The notes beneath the pieces are model-generated. The model was not told where the DNA came from. It saw only the letters and a program-made list of their open reading frames with translations, and did no database searches. A stretch of 64,000 nucleotides of DNA from Crotophaga sulcirostris. Its lineage: Eukaryota; Chordata; Aves; Cuculiformes; Crotophagidae. The DNA lies in assembly GCA_013397455.1 (NCBI GenBank), contig VYZB01000125.1, positions 1,503,900 through 1,567,899 of the forward strand, given 5' to 3'. Below, one piece after another: positions 1 through 12,300 of this stretch (its first letter is position 1; each line of letters starts with the position of its first letter). Position numbers and translations under genes: made by a program.

Positions 1-3000
1 GAGTTTTGTTTTGTTTGGGTTTATGCAATCAGGAAATATCCCTAACCCAGAAATACCCCCCTTCATCAGATTTTTCAAAATTAATCTTCATTTTATTTCT
101 AATTAACTCTTGGCACAGGGTGGTTTGGTTTTTTTCATAGTGAGCTTTCAGCCAAAAGGAAATATATAGAGTTGGGCTATGAATTTCTGACATGGGAAGA
201 AGAAAGTTCCAGAGTGAGGAAATAAAGCTGTTTGTCCCAAGGCACCCCAGGGAAATAAAACCAGTTGTCCCATGCCATGTCAGCCACACCATCCCTGGTG
301 CTGGGCAGGCAGCTGCCCTGGAGCAGTGTCAGGTCTGCCAGGCAGTAGAGCTGGGAGCACTGGTCCCACTGTCTGCAAATGTGCAACAGTAGGACTTTGG
401 TACCAGTTTCTTAGCCTGTCCCAGTGGGAGAACATCTCATTCCCCACAGTGAATTATTGACAATTAAACCATTGAGCTCACCATCACACATTTGTCAGGA
501 CCACTGTTCCTCTCCCAGCAAGAGCTGCCAGGCAGGAACCATCAGCTGCTGAGCAGTCACTGGCTACTATGCTTAGTGAGTGGGACAGTGAAAGAAAACC
601 CCAGTGGGTGATCTGATGAGACTTAAAATGGTCTGGCATTGTACACGTGGTTTCTTCAATAAATAGCAGAGTTTGGGAAAGCAGAATTTAGAACAGAAAC
701 ATTCATGTAACCTGTGAAACTGGTTTATTGTTATTCTGAGGGAAAAAGAGTTCTGGCTCTTACCGGAGGAAATAGCACCTCTAAATTACTGCAGAGCTGC
801 CACCAATTTGCTTGGTCTCATGACCAGTAAATGTTCCTGCCAGGTTGGCCAGAGCTGCAGGGTGGGCAGGGAGAAGAAAACTAATGACCCCCTTCAGCCT
901 GTGGAGCTGGAGCCCACCCTCCCTCGCCGGGCACTGCTGCGAGCCCGCCGAGCTGCCAGCTCTGCCATGAGAAGCAGCACTTAGGTGGTACCCACACTTC
1001 CATGCCTGCTCTGTAACACTCCGTGACTGTTGGCAATATGTGTAAGAGAGGCCACAGAGGGTGGCTTTGGGGCAGATTTTCATTAAAAGATACCCAGGTG
1101 CCCAAGTAGGATTCAGTACCCTTTGCCACATGCCAGCAGCAGAGCCCCAGCACATCCCAGTCTCTGTGCTGTGAAAGAAGGTTTAAAGTTCCGTTTAAAC
1201 ACAGACCCCATGGCTGCTCAGGCTACATTTTGGGCTTATGGCCTGACTGTCCCCTGGTCCCTGCTGGAGAAGACACTGTCCCCATGCCCCCTGCCTCCCC
1301 CCACGGCACAGCAGCTCCTTATTCTGCTGCGCAGGGACTCGCCAGGGCGAGAGCTGTTTGAATTGACTGCTTGGTGGGTGATGTCACCGGAATCAAAGAG
1401 AGGAAAAAGCCAAATAAGGCAGCATTTTAGTGAAAATATGTCCTAAAATGGGAGTTTGACTGATGATTAGCAAGAGCAAAACACAGATATGATATTACCA
1501 TGTTGAGAGCGCAAGAGCCTCGGATGCTGGAAAAAAAACCCTCCAGGACCCAGAAAGATGAGAGGAAAAAGCAGCCTAATTCAGAGCAGTTTTCTCCACA
1601 AAAGGAGGCTGTGTCAGGAGGTCAGTATGTGAAGAATCTTGCTGCTAAGATAGATGGACAGATCAATGCAGTGAGAATTTTTTTTCCTGGGAAGATATTG
1701 TTTTTTGAAGAGTTTCTTCAGTGTGCTTCTGGCTTTTCAGCATAAAGCAATGGACCTGCTCTAGCCAATAGAAGAAATATCATTTTGCAGGTGCTAGAAG
1801 CAAAAACACACAGAGGAAGTTAAACTGGGTTGAAGAAAGGGGGAAGGGGAGCCCACAGCTGCACAGGCACGGTGTGCTCAGGAGCAGGCTGGATGAATTT
1901 CTAGGCAAATGGTCCACAAAGAGATACTGAGGGACTAACCAAGCCCTTGAACATCCCTAGTTATGGTGCAGAGGAACATGAAGAGGTGGAAGAATATGTC
2001 CACACTCAGGGACTGTCCCCAAACAGCATCTCTGACAGTCCAGCCAGGCCAGGGTACCTCTGCTCTCAGCTAGAGGGGCTTACAAAGGTTTGCTTTCTTT
2101 AAAACACAGGATAAGGATTTCATCATCATCTTCCCTTGTTCCCATGCAGCATTAATAATAAACATGCAAGTGCAGTTATTAATAACAGAAATGACCAGTC
2201 CTCTCTGCTAATGAAGACATTGAGCACAGGCTGGCAGGCAGAGCCACAGCACAGAGCTCTGCTTCCCTTTGCCCCAGCAGAGGCAAGCTGTCACTCCAGG
2301 AATTTTATAGTTTCCTGTGAAAGAGGTCCTGCTCATTCATCAGGCATTGAAAAGTGCGCTCAAGCCAAGAATGTGTTTATTTTTGATCTAAATATAGGTG
2401 AAGTTCTATTAAAAAAACATCAGGAATGGCAGGACTCCCACCCCAAGGCCATCATGGGTAGAGGCAACACCCGGCGGTGGATGTTGGTCCTTCATTCCCA
2501 CATGTGCCTGCATCCAGGGATGCTCATCTCACCTTGGTTGGGTAAGGGTTTAGCACAGGGACAGAAACCTGGAGCATGAGTTTAGGAAGGGCTGATGGCC
2601 CTACTGCCTCCCATCCTGTGCCCAGGTAAGACATTAGTGGCCACAGTGTTTTCCTGAGCCTGGAAGCACAGACAGGTTTGAACATTTAGTAGAGAGCAGC
2701 AAGCTACAGGCTTTGAGATCACTCTTGCAGTGAGTGCACTCCACCCCTGGCTCTAGTGGGACTGGGACTGTGCAGGGTAGGGTGGGAGAAGGGATACTGC
2801 AGGTGGAGGACGTTGGACCCTCTCTCCCTCTGCCCATCAGCTGCCACAGCAGAATCAGGGCACTGTTTGTTAAGAGACCGCTGTTTGGCCCTTTCCACCC
2901 TGGCAGCATCAGCAGAGAGGATGAATTTCATCTCCTGCTTCAAGAACAACTCGATGAGCGCAAAGTGGGGTTTGTGTTTGTTTCTGAACAACCATTAGCA

Positions 3001-5684
3001 ACTGCTCAGTCCAGAAGGAATCTGGCCTGATGATTATTTAGGCTATTTGGATTGCTTCTAAAGCTTATCCAAACTGTCTGGTCCCTGTCTGTTGGCGGCT
3101 CAGAAGAAAAACACCCTCCTTTCTTTCCTCTTTGCCCAGATGATGTTGTGTGGTCTGAAAACAGCAAGGTAACTCCCACCAGCCTCAGGTCCAGCCTTTG
3201 ACAGAGGACAGCACCCTGGCTGCCGGGTGGCTGCTGACTGCATTTCACTGCTAGCCCCATCACCTTAGCAGGGCAGCCCCCAGGGACTCACCCAGCTGCT
3301 GCCCATCCTCCCACTCTCAGCCCCTGTGCCCCACAGCACCCCAGGGCCTCAGCACCCCTGCACCTCCCTTATCTCCTTTCTCCCCCGCCAACCCTAACTG
3401 CCCGACACAAGGAAACCAATTACAGCTCTTTATGTGCTCTCTTCTGTTGTTGTTCTGCTCAACAATTTACCTTCTGTGTGCACACCAAGACATACCCATT
3501 TCTATGCTGATGTGCAGCAGTTTAGGTCTCCCCATGGGTTTTGCTGCCCATCAGCAAGCTGAAACAGCTCCGAAGGTGCAGGAGCAGTGGTGGGAGGAGA
3601 GGATGGCAGCTCAACTCTAGCCACACCTAACCTTTCAAACAAGACAAAACCAAGCCCTGGCTGTGCCTACAGAGAATGCAACAAAGTTCCTGCCTTTGAG
3701 CAGGGTGGGCTCTGCATGGCCATGGCCGTTGGTTCCTCAGGTCCTGCAACTCTTTCCCAGGGACCCCAGTACCAATATTGGTGCCTGCTGCTCCCTGGGG
3801 CCAGCACGCCTGCACTGCACAGGCCACCCAATACCATGAGCCACAGGACCAGCTTCTCAGGCAATTTTTCAGCCTTACACAGGTCAAGGACTTGTTTAAC
3901 CTGTGTAAGGCCAGACTTAAACTGCATTAGATGCATCTGACAAAAACAATCTGTCACTGTCAGGCAGGCAGGCTGCTTGATTTATGTGCCCAGCTGGCCT
4001 GCTCCACTGCACCTGGCTATGGAAAATGCATGAAGATCTATCTGTAAGTACAAACACACACACATTTTTGTGTACTTGCATATATGTACGTGTGTCTGTC
4101 TATATGGGAAGGAACAATTCTGTGTATGCAGCCTGCAGTGCTGTCTGGGGAAACCTGCTCTTACCTTGTTTGTGCTGTGGAGTCTCGAAGCTCTGAAGTC
4201 TTGAAGCTCTGAAGCGAGGGGTTGGCAAAACAGTAGAAGTTACATCCTTGTGGATTTTTAAAGATTGGACAAACTTTTGTTAGGAATGATTTGGGTTTTT
4301 TCTGCGACACACTTGTGTGGGCATGGCACAGGGTAAAGAGCCAGTCCAGAATCAGCCATCAAAAAAACCCTATAAAATATATGTTTTAATAAGAAGACTG
4401 TTAGTGCCTGGGCTCCCTTTTGCTGCAGAGCACTCAGCAGCAGCAGAGGCCTCTCAGACCCAGGCCAACCTGACAAAGAGCAGGCTGCAGAGGTGCTGCC
4501 TCTGCTGCACTTCCCTGTGGCTCCTTTCCTGGGAGCACAAAAGCCCACTGGCCTGTGGCTCTCAGCATCCTGCCCAAAGCATGCCTGCATGGTGCTACTG
4601 CTTGCAAAATCCTCAAGCAAAATTGATGATGGACTGAGCCCAGCTCTGATCTGACACCCCCAACACATCCAACCTCTGTCTGGGCTCAAAGCCACTCTGG
4701 GGGCAGCCTTGGTGCTGAGGCCAATGTAGGAGAACCTCAACCCGTGCCAGGATGGCAGCTGCTGCCTATGTCTCTCCCCTCACAGCAAAATCAGGAAATT
4801 TCCTCTCTCCTTCACTCCTCCTCATTCTCTCTGCTTAGCATTAGCAGAAACTGCATGGGGTTTGTTGGTTTTTTTTTCATTTTAGAAATAGCATTAGAAA
4901 ACATTTCCTTTACAAAGGTTTTTCAACTCACTTGTTTAAAATTTGTCGGCTGCTAAAATGCCTTTCTGCAGTCAGTTCTTTCCTTACTCTCACCTTCACA
5001 ATCCCAGTTCAAGCTGACGTAAGGGTCTATCTTGTAAAAATTTCCCAGCCTCTCAAACTGTGGTTCTCCCATGTGGATTTTGTTGTGATAACCTTCTAAC
5101 TCAGCTGGCACTTCAACGACAGGAAAGAGCACCAGAGTGCAGGCAAGCACATTTCCATTGGATGCAGCAGTTTGTTGGGAGCTGCCAATATGAACCATGC
5201 AAAAACGCTCTGTTAGGCCCCATATAGCAAAAATAATACATAAAAAAATTGGGGGAGGAGAAGAGATTGTTTGTGTGGTGTCTTTCTGTTTGCTTACATA
5301 TTTCTGAAATTTTTAGGATCTGTTTTCTTCATCTCCTCAAGTTCTACACTGCAAACACAAGTGTTTGCACTTAAATTAAATTAGTCTTAAACCCAAAGCA
5401 AGCCCGTGTTCTCCTGTGTGCTTTTCTGAGATAAATATTGCAAGATTGGTGATAAAAAACAAAAAGAGACAACATGGCAGAACTGTCTCCTCGAGCCAGC
5501 TGGCACTTCAGCCAATGCTCCTTGTCTGGATGAGGACCAGGGACAAGGGCTGTCCTCAGAGGCAGAGCTCATCCCCTCCAGCCCAGACGCACAGGGGTGA
5601 CCCCATGCCCACTCCCCCCAACCTCCTGCTCTCCCCAGCTCTGCAGCCACTGAGGACATTGCCCGCAGCATGAACTGCAAGCCT
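1..5684. other. Intergenic sequence beyond the SSUH2 3' end
   Basis: No exon with matching splice sites and a recognisable protein was found on either strand. In mammals the next gene on this side of SSUH2 is LMCD1. I looked for its cysteine-rich last LIM exon and saw nothing resembling it, so it probably lies outside the window. The stretch holds a short AC repeat (4054-4064). Its open frames are short and unrecognised. Confidence 0.6.
4054..4064. repeat. Short (AC)n microsatellite
   Basis: Eleven bases of perfect AC dinucleotide, followed by T-rich and GT-rich sequence. It is an ordinary simple repeat. Confidence 0.7.
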
Positions 5685-5690
5685 TTTATT
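5685..5690 (-). terminator. SSUH2: Candidate SSUH2 polyadenylation signal
   Basis: The plus strand reads TTTATT, so the minus strand carries AATAAA about 550 nt beyond the SSUH2 stop codon at 6241-6243. It is the first canonical hexamer I found downstream of the stop. The implied 3' UTR is about 5670-6240. There is no transcript evidence. Confidence 0.4.
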
Positions 5691-6240
5691 CTTAGACACT
5701 AATTTTCATATTGGTGGAACCACTCCTCAGATGATATTACCAGGTATTTTTAAATGAAATCCTTTAAAGTTAGATTTGATAATGAGATAGATTTTGAAAT
5801 ATATCATTATAGATTATGTAGCAACTCAGGAAAAATGACAAACAGAACAGGGAAAGAAAGGCACCCGTCATAAACTGCATAGCTGGACTGAAAATGTCTC
5901 TGATACGTGTCACATTAATGATACACATTGCAACAAGAGAGGGAAACATCCACGGGGGAAATCTTTACCCAAAGGTCAGATCCTGAGCCCAGTGGGAGGC
6001 CTGGAGCTGGCTCCAGCTCTGAGATACAAGTGGTTTGGCAGGAGGGGCATCATTGTTTTCTTCCTCTTCTTAATTTTGTTTGCAGTCCTCTGCTGCAGAT
6101 ACAATAACACCCAGTGCTGTGGGAAAGATCCATGTCGTGGTGGGTACCAGCACTGCTGGAGCATCCCTGAGTCCCCCCAGGCACAGGGAGTTTGCTGGGT
6201 GGTTGCTGCTGTAGTTGTGCTTTTCTCCCAACATCGAGTT

Positions 6241-6387
6241 TTAGACAATGGTGCAGCTGCAGCAGCACCTCTCGGGGTAGTCCAACACATAGACTTTGTT
6301 TTCAAGCCCATAGATGTAGTAGAGGTAAGGCTTCCCTGAATACTGGTAGTGGACTTCTGTGATGGGGATTAGCTCAACTGTTTGACG
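6241..6387 (-). CDS. SSUH2: SSUH2 coding exon 12 (residues 326-373 and stop)
   Basis: Encodes RQTVELIPITEVHYQYSGKP then YLYYIYGLENKVYVLDYPER and CCCSCTIV, ending with TAA at 6243-6241. The acceptor is TTTTCCTTTCCCAG. The C-terminus has four cysteines in five residues, and the last four residues (CTIV) form a CaaX-like box. Confidence 0.96.
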   Translation of the reverse strand, partial: RQTVELIPITEVHYQYSGKPYLYYIYGLENKVYVLDYPERCCCSCTIV

Positions 6388-9300
6388 CTGGGAAAGGAAA
6401 AGCTCAAATTAAATAAGCAGTTTGGAGCAGACTCTGTATCTCACTTTAGACCAACATGTGTAGAGAGGAAAAAAGCCCCCAGCTTCCAACCACAAGCCTC
6501 GCAGGTGGGAGACAGCTGCTGCTTTGGGAAGGGGGAAAAAAAACTGATGGAGATCAACCAGCCCATCACAGCCATCAAAGATTCCCCTAGCTGCAGTAAG
6601 CACGTTTTGGCCCTTGCATACTAGGCCATATTTACTGCATTTATAACTAATTTAAGATAATTCGTTATGTCCTTTAAGGCCTTCTTTCCAGACCTCAATG
6701 TGTGCTTGTGAATGCAGTTCCCTGTCCTTGCCCTGGGAATGTGGGGGAGACACAGGAGTCTGGATGAACACCAGCAAACACCTGTGTGGTGGTGAATCAC
6801 CACCTTTGTGGACACAAGTCCCTTGGAAGCAGGAAGAGATGTTGGTGACAGGGCCACACTGTGCTGTGCTGCTGCTGCAGATTTAACCCCTGCTGTTCTG
6901 CTCCCTCCCCTGTCTGAGGGAGAAGGAAGATACTTTAACCTCTTTTTATCTGGTAATTATTATTCATGGCTGAAGAGATAGGCTGGTGTCAGTGCTGTAG
7001 TGGCACCTTACCTCCTCACAGAGGGCCCTTCTTTGCTGCCTCCTTTCCTTTGCAGAACAAGCTTAGCAATCCCTGCCTTCCCCTAACACCCACCATACCC
7101 AAGTTTTGGTGAATTTTTCACCTGTGATCAGCCAAGATCCCCACCAGATCAAGCATAGCAACATACACCAGCCCCTTAGGGCTGCCTGGTGGGATGAGAG
7201 AGGGAAGGGAGCTGAGCAGTGCCCTGCAGCCAGTGAGGTCTCTTCAGCTGTCATGGGTAACCCTGTGCTGCACTGGGGGGCAGGGCCCACATCACCTCTC
7301 AAACTAAGTCTCCATTTTAAGTAAAGCTCAATGAACCCAACTCCAGCCCCTCTAACCCCAGAGGGTATCTATGATCCTGATATTTACCTCCAAACACATG
7401 GCCAAAGTCATAGGAAACTAGAATAGCGTCAGCCAAGCAAAGAACAGATTCTGCCCATCCAGCTTTTTCCAAAAGATGCTGATTATTAAGCAAAAGAACT
7501 TCAGTCAACAACAAGTGGAGGTGATGAAAAATTCAACAGTGGGGAAGGTGCCAGCACAAGGCAGCCCGAATAGGCATAAATACCACATGGTGCCAGGGAT
7601 TTGGCAGGGCAGGAGGTTTTCAGCACCTGCTTTCCCATGCAGCTAGAGGATGCTTTGGCTGGTATGCAGCAATCTAGTGAACAAACTGCCTTTGATGCTG
7701 AGAAGTGGAAATTATAGGCTGGAATTAAGTTAGAAGGCAGAAACTTGCCAAAGAGCTGGTTTTGACAGACTTCATGGAAAATCAAACCATTTCCCTTTAA
7801 GTTTATTTTGGTCCTTCAGTTTACTTGCATTTTTAATGTGAAACCTTCTCTTTTCTGTGGGTGAAAAGACAGTATGTTCTAGCTAAAGTTCTGCATTTGC
7901 AGCCACATTTATAATGGCAGCCACAGAGATTACAACACTCTAGCGAGAATCAGATGGAGTGGAATCCTAATGTTTATTCAAAATTAGCTTCAAAGATAAA
8001 AATAGTGGTAATAAAAAATGCTTGCCGGGGTTTTGAAAAGGTAAAAGGAACAATAATAATCTCAGTCACCTTCATCTCTCAATAAATTTCTGTAAAATTA
8101 TTTCCCTGGTATTTCACTTGATAATTAAGATTTCTTTGATGATTGGAATTTCTTTTTTGTTTGTTAAAGATCATCTTTAAATAAAAAATAAAAGCAGTTA
8201 CTATCAGTGGCTCTGCTCCAGGCTCCCCTCCCCTTACCTGCCAGAGGATGCGGGAGGATGTGGCAAATGCTGTGCTGTGTTCTGCAATGGCTCGCTGTGA
8301 GGCCAGGGAGATCTCAGAATCAGGAAAGTCAATAATGGGGTACACCTGCAAGAAATAAAGCCAAGTATGCAAAAGAGAGACTTGATTTGTCTGGCACAAA
8401 TATAATTATTTCACCTGTTACTGGCCCATTCAAGGAAGGACCTGGGCATATAAGGGAAAAAATATAGAATAAATACTATGCTCAGAAACCCAAAGGCATG
8501 TCCATCCTGCCCCAGCAAAATGTAGAATTGTCTGAAATACAGACCATTCCTCTCTAGACAGTGGTTAATGCTGCCCATGGAACAGGACAGTGCAAGGAGA
8601 AACTGCTCTTCCTAAGCTGGTAGATTTGGTTAAAAACTGGCACTGGATGACTCTGTCCCCCAACAAGATTCAATGTCACTTTCTTCGAGCGGTGCCGATA
8701 AATTTGAAAGGACTTCAGAAGCCTCTCTGTTTTCCCTTAACATGTGGACAATTTACAGGAGAAATACTGGGTTTGTGGGTAAAGTAGAACCAGTCATGAA
8801 TGCAGCTACTTCTTGCGCAGCCAGGAGTGGTAGCTGTTTATGCGGGAGACCCACTGATTTTAATGTTCATAGGGCTTCAGATCTAAAGCATTTGTTGAAG
8901 AGTGACTCAAATGCTAAAGCAGCATTCAAATCCCAAAGGGATTCTGCAACAGCAGATGCAAAGTCTTCACTACAGTTGCATGACATTGAGTAATAGCTCT
9001 CTGGGGGAGAGCTGGTCTGTGCTTGGATGGTGCCTATCTCCCAGTACTGGTACATGACTAAAGATTCTAAAGGTTACTGAAAAACAACTAACAGAATAAA
9101 AAGGCACAGTTAAATCCGTACTCATTTGCATTCACCATTGAAAAAAAAAAAAACAAGCTGAGGACTGAGCTGTGCAGAAATGGCATTGGCTGTAGGAGAG
9201 CGCTGTGTTTCAGCAGTTTTCAGACTTTTAACCCATATTTTTGCAGACATATGGAGGCAGATTCTCTCTGGGAGTCCTGTACCACAGAAGCTGGAGAAGA

Positions 9301-12300
9301 TCACTGATGAACATTTTGTTTAAGGGCCCTGCACCCATAGTTCCCTGTCCAGCAGTGGCACCTCTGCACTGGATCTTGGCTCCAAAGCTGGCAGGATGAC
9401 CTCCTGCCTGCGGGGATGAGCTCCCAGCAGCAGGTGGGTTCGCTCATCGACAGCAATGCCACACGGGCACTCCAGCAAGGGGCAAGAGTTGCCATCCCAT
9501 GCCTTCACCCTGTAGACTTCTGCAGCTGATAGTACTGACATGCTGTGGGCAGTGGAAAAGATAAAATGCCCCAGGCATGGATGTGCTGCTGGATGTCTCC
9601 CACTATTGCTGGAGGGCTGTGGAGAATGACTCTAGGGTGGGATTTCTGCTCATCTGGCAATGGCCACCAAAAGTAACCTGGTGTGGCTGAGCAGTGACTG
9701 CTGCAGAATGGGTTGGTCCCACTTTGTGAGGCAGAAAACCCATTAACTCTCAGTTCCTCAGAGGAAACTAAGGATGCTCTGCACTACCTAGGGGCAATGA
9801 CCTGGAACCACCTTATTGCTTTACTCCTGGTCCTGCACTGTCAGAGTGCACAGGTCACCTGCAGGTACTTCTGCCTAACCATTTCTGTTCCAGCCTGGGA
9901 GCTTCCTGGTCCCAGTGCTCTCTCAGGGAGGAGCAAAGTTGTGATTCCCTAGTGGCTGCTGGTGGAAAAAGACACACACTTGCTGGATTTCATAATCTCA
10001 TTGCTAGCTAAGTTTCTCCTGACTGTAGAAATGGGAAAAGCTGTGTCCCATGAACTCGGCAGCTTTGCTGCAGAAGAAGAAACTGGTAATCAGTGTGTTC
10101 AGAGCAGCTGCTGGCCACCACAGCAGAGATGGGCAGCTGGGAGCCATTTCACCCAACCCTCATTCACAGCCACTCATGGAAGGATCCCCTCCAGCCCCAG
10201 GAGTCACACTCACCACCACATTTTCATCTTTAAATATATTTTCTCCACTGACTTTGCTGAGCAGCTCTCCTGGGAAGTTCAGTTGATGTTCAGAAATAAA
10301 TTCAAAGACATTGTTCTTCCTGCAAGAGAGGGGAAAAACAACTGAAAAATCCAAGGAAGGATTAAGGCACTTTGCTATCTTCAGGCTCTTTCTAAATGCC
10401 CGAGTAATTCTCGAATGCTCCCTGATTTCCGGGGACAATAATCATGCCTGCCTAGCCTTTGTGCACTCCCACATTAGTTTTTTAATAACCTTGTACTTGT
10501 AACAACCATGGATGACTCTTGCATAAATAATCTTGAAATTAGACCTTCATGGTGAAATTAGACCTTGTCTTATGGCTCTCCCAGCCTCCTAAAACTAACT
10601 CCTTTACTGCAGGAGGGGTCTTATATTGCCTTTACAAAGCCACATCTCCTGTTGTAGTGAACCATTTTGCTCTATTACTGGTAGGACATGGGCACGATGA
10701 GTGGCTGATGGTGGCCTCCAAGGGAGCTGAAGGTCTCATCTGACAGCACTGTGCTTGTCTGGGGCAGTGCAGCCCTGGGGCCCCCTGCACTCCTGCAGAG
10801 TCCCACCAGCAGAACAGGCATGGCTGGGGAAAATTCCAATCTCTCAGGATGGACAGAGATGGCGTTTTGAAAAATGAAGGTCTTCACACAGGGTAATTGA
10901 GGGCATTTTGTACAAAAATGGGAAAGTGCTCAGGAGGCACCCAGCAGGGCAGGTAGTGGCTTTTAGCTAAACCTCACAAACTAAGAACTTTTGCCTCCCC
11001 ATCTGTTACCTCTGGCAATAGAGGTCCCAAATGGGGAACAGCAGAGAAACATCACAGTCAGTAGCCTTGGGCCATCACTAAAGCCCCAGAAAAAGGAACT
11101 CAGGCACTGGCTCACATCACCTCTGGCTGCTGGAGGCTCTGAGTGTGAGCTGCATCAGCTCACACCAGGCAAAGGCACAGCTGCACCGTTTCCATTGCTG
11201 ACTCTTTGTGTGATGTTGGACTGCCCTTTACCTCTGTGAACTTCAGCTCCCACCACACCCCATGGACAAGACTGCCATCATTAAAGAATGAAGCTGCCTC
11301 TCTAAGCCCCTGTTTCTGCCTGACCAAAGGCAATAAATACTCATCCAGCATCCCCTTAGGTAGCCCAGCTAAGCTCCCAAACCTTTTAACTAAAATAAGG
11401 AATAGAAGTAACAGCTCTGAAATTCTACCTGTGATGCTTACCAGGTTACCACCAGCTGCTTGAAATGCTGAAGCTTTTTCTCCCCCTGGCAGGTTGCACA
11501 GGTCTTGCTGCCCCGGCCAGAACAGGTGTTGCACCTTTGGATGCAACACAAAAGGATTTTAAACGCTTTCATAGGCCTGCAGACCTGAATGTGATTTATT
11601 TCAGAGTGTTTGTGTAGCTCAGCTGGATCAGCAATGCAGGAGTCAACGATAGCACATGCACTATACATACGTCTTCCCCTGGTCTGTGACTCAAGGGATA
11701 TAGCATATTTGCTGGGAAAAACAAGTGACTAATGCCAGCCTCGAATCTATTTGTAAATTTGGAATTAGTCAAAGAATGTATTTGTACATCTAATTAAGGA
11801 TAATCACAATTTCCCCACACAACGGTAGGAAGGCGAGTGTCACTTTGAAGATGCTGCTGCCTGTGCTGCTAACAGATGCAGGAGGCATATGCTTATGCAT
11901 GGAGCATTTTGATTGCATCAGTGCAACACAGATTAGCAGCAGTTAACAACTGATTCATTAAGGCTCTTCAAGCCATCATTAGCCCCAGTGGATTCATGCT
12001 TTAAAATGACTGCCGTGATTATGCACGATACCATCTCTGTTATTTTAAACTTAATGGAGCCACATAAACAAAACAGTTTTAGAACAGTGCCTTCTATTTT
12101 TTTTTTTTTTTTGCCACTTAAAGATCATTTTTAAGCCTGTTAAGTTTCATGTTTGGAAAAACCAGAGGGTGGTAATAATTCTCCAGGCTGCACTGGCCAT
12201 GAAACCTGCCAAACCTCAACTGTGCACTGCGGGAACCAGACCAAAGAGCTGCTCTGAAGTTTGCTGCTGCTGCTGTCCTACATTGGCTCCTTCCAGCTCC

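Noticed and set aside
1..5684. LMCD1 terminal exon expected by synteny
   Set aside because: No frame on either strand shows a LIM-type cysteine/histidine pattern, so it is probably outside the window.
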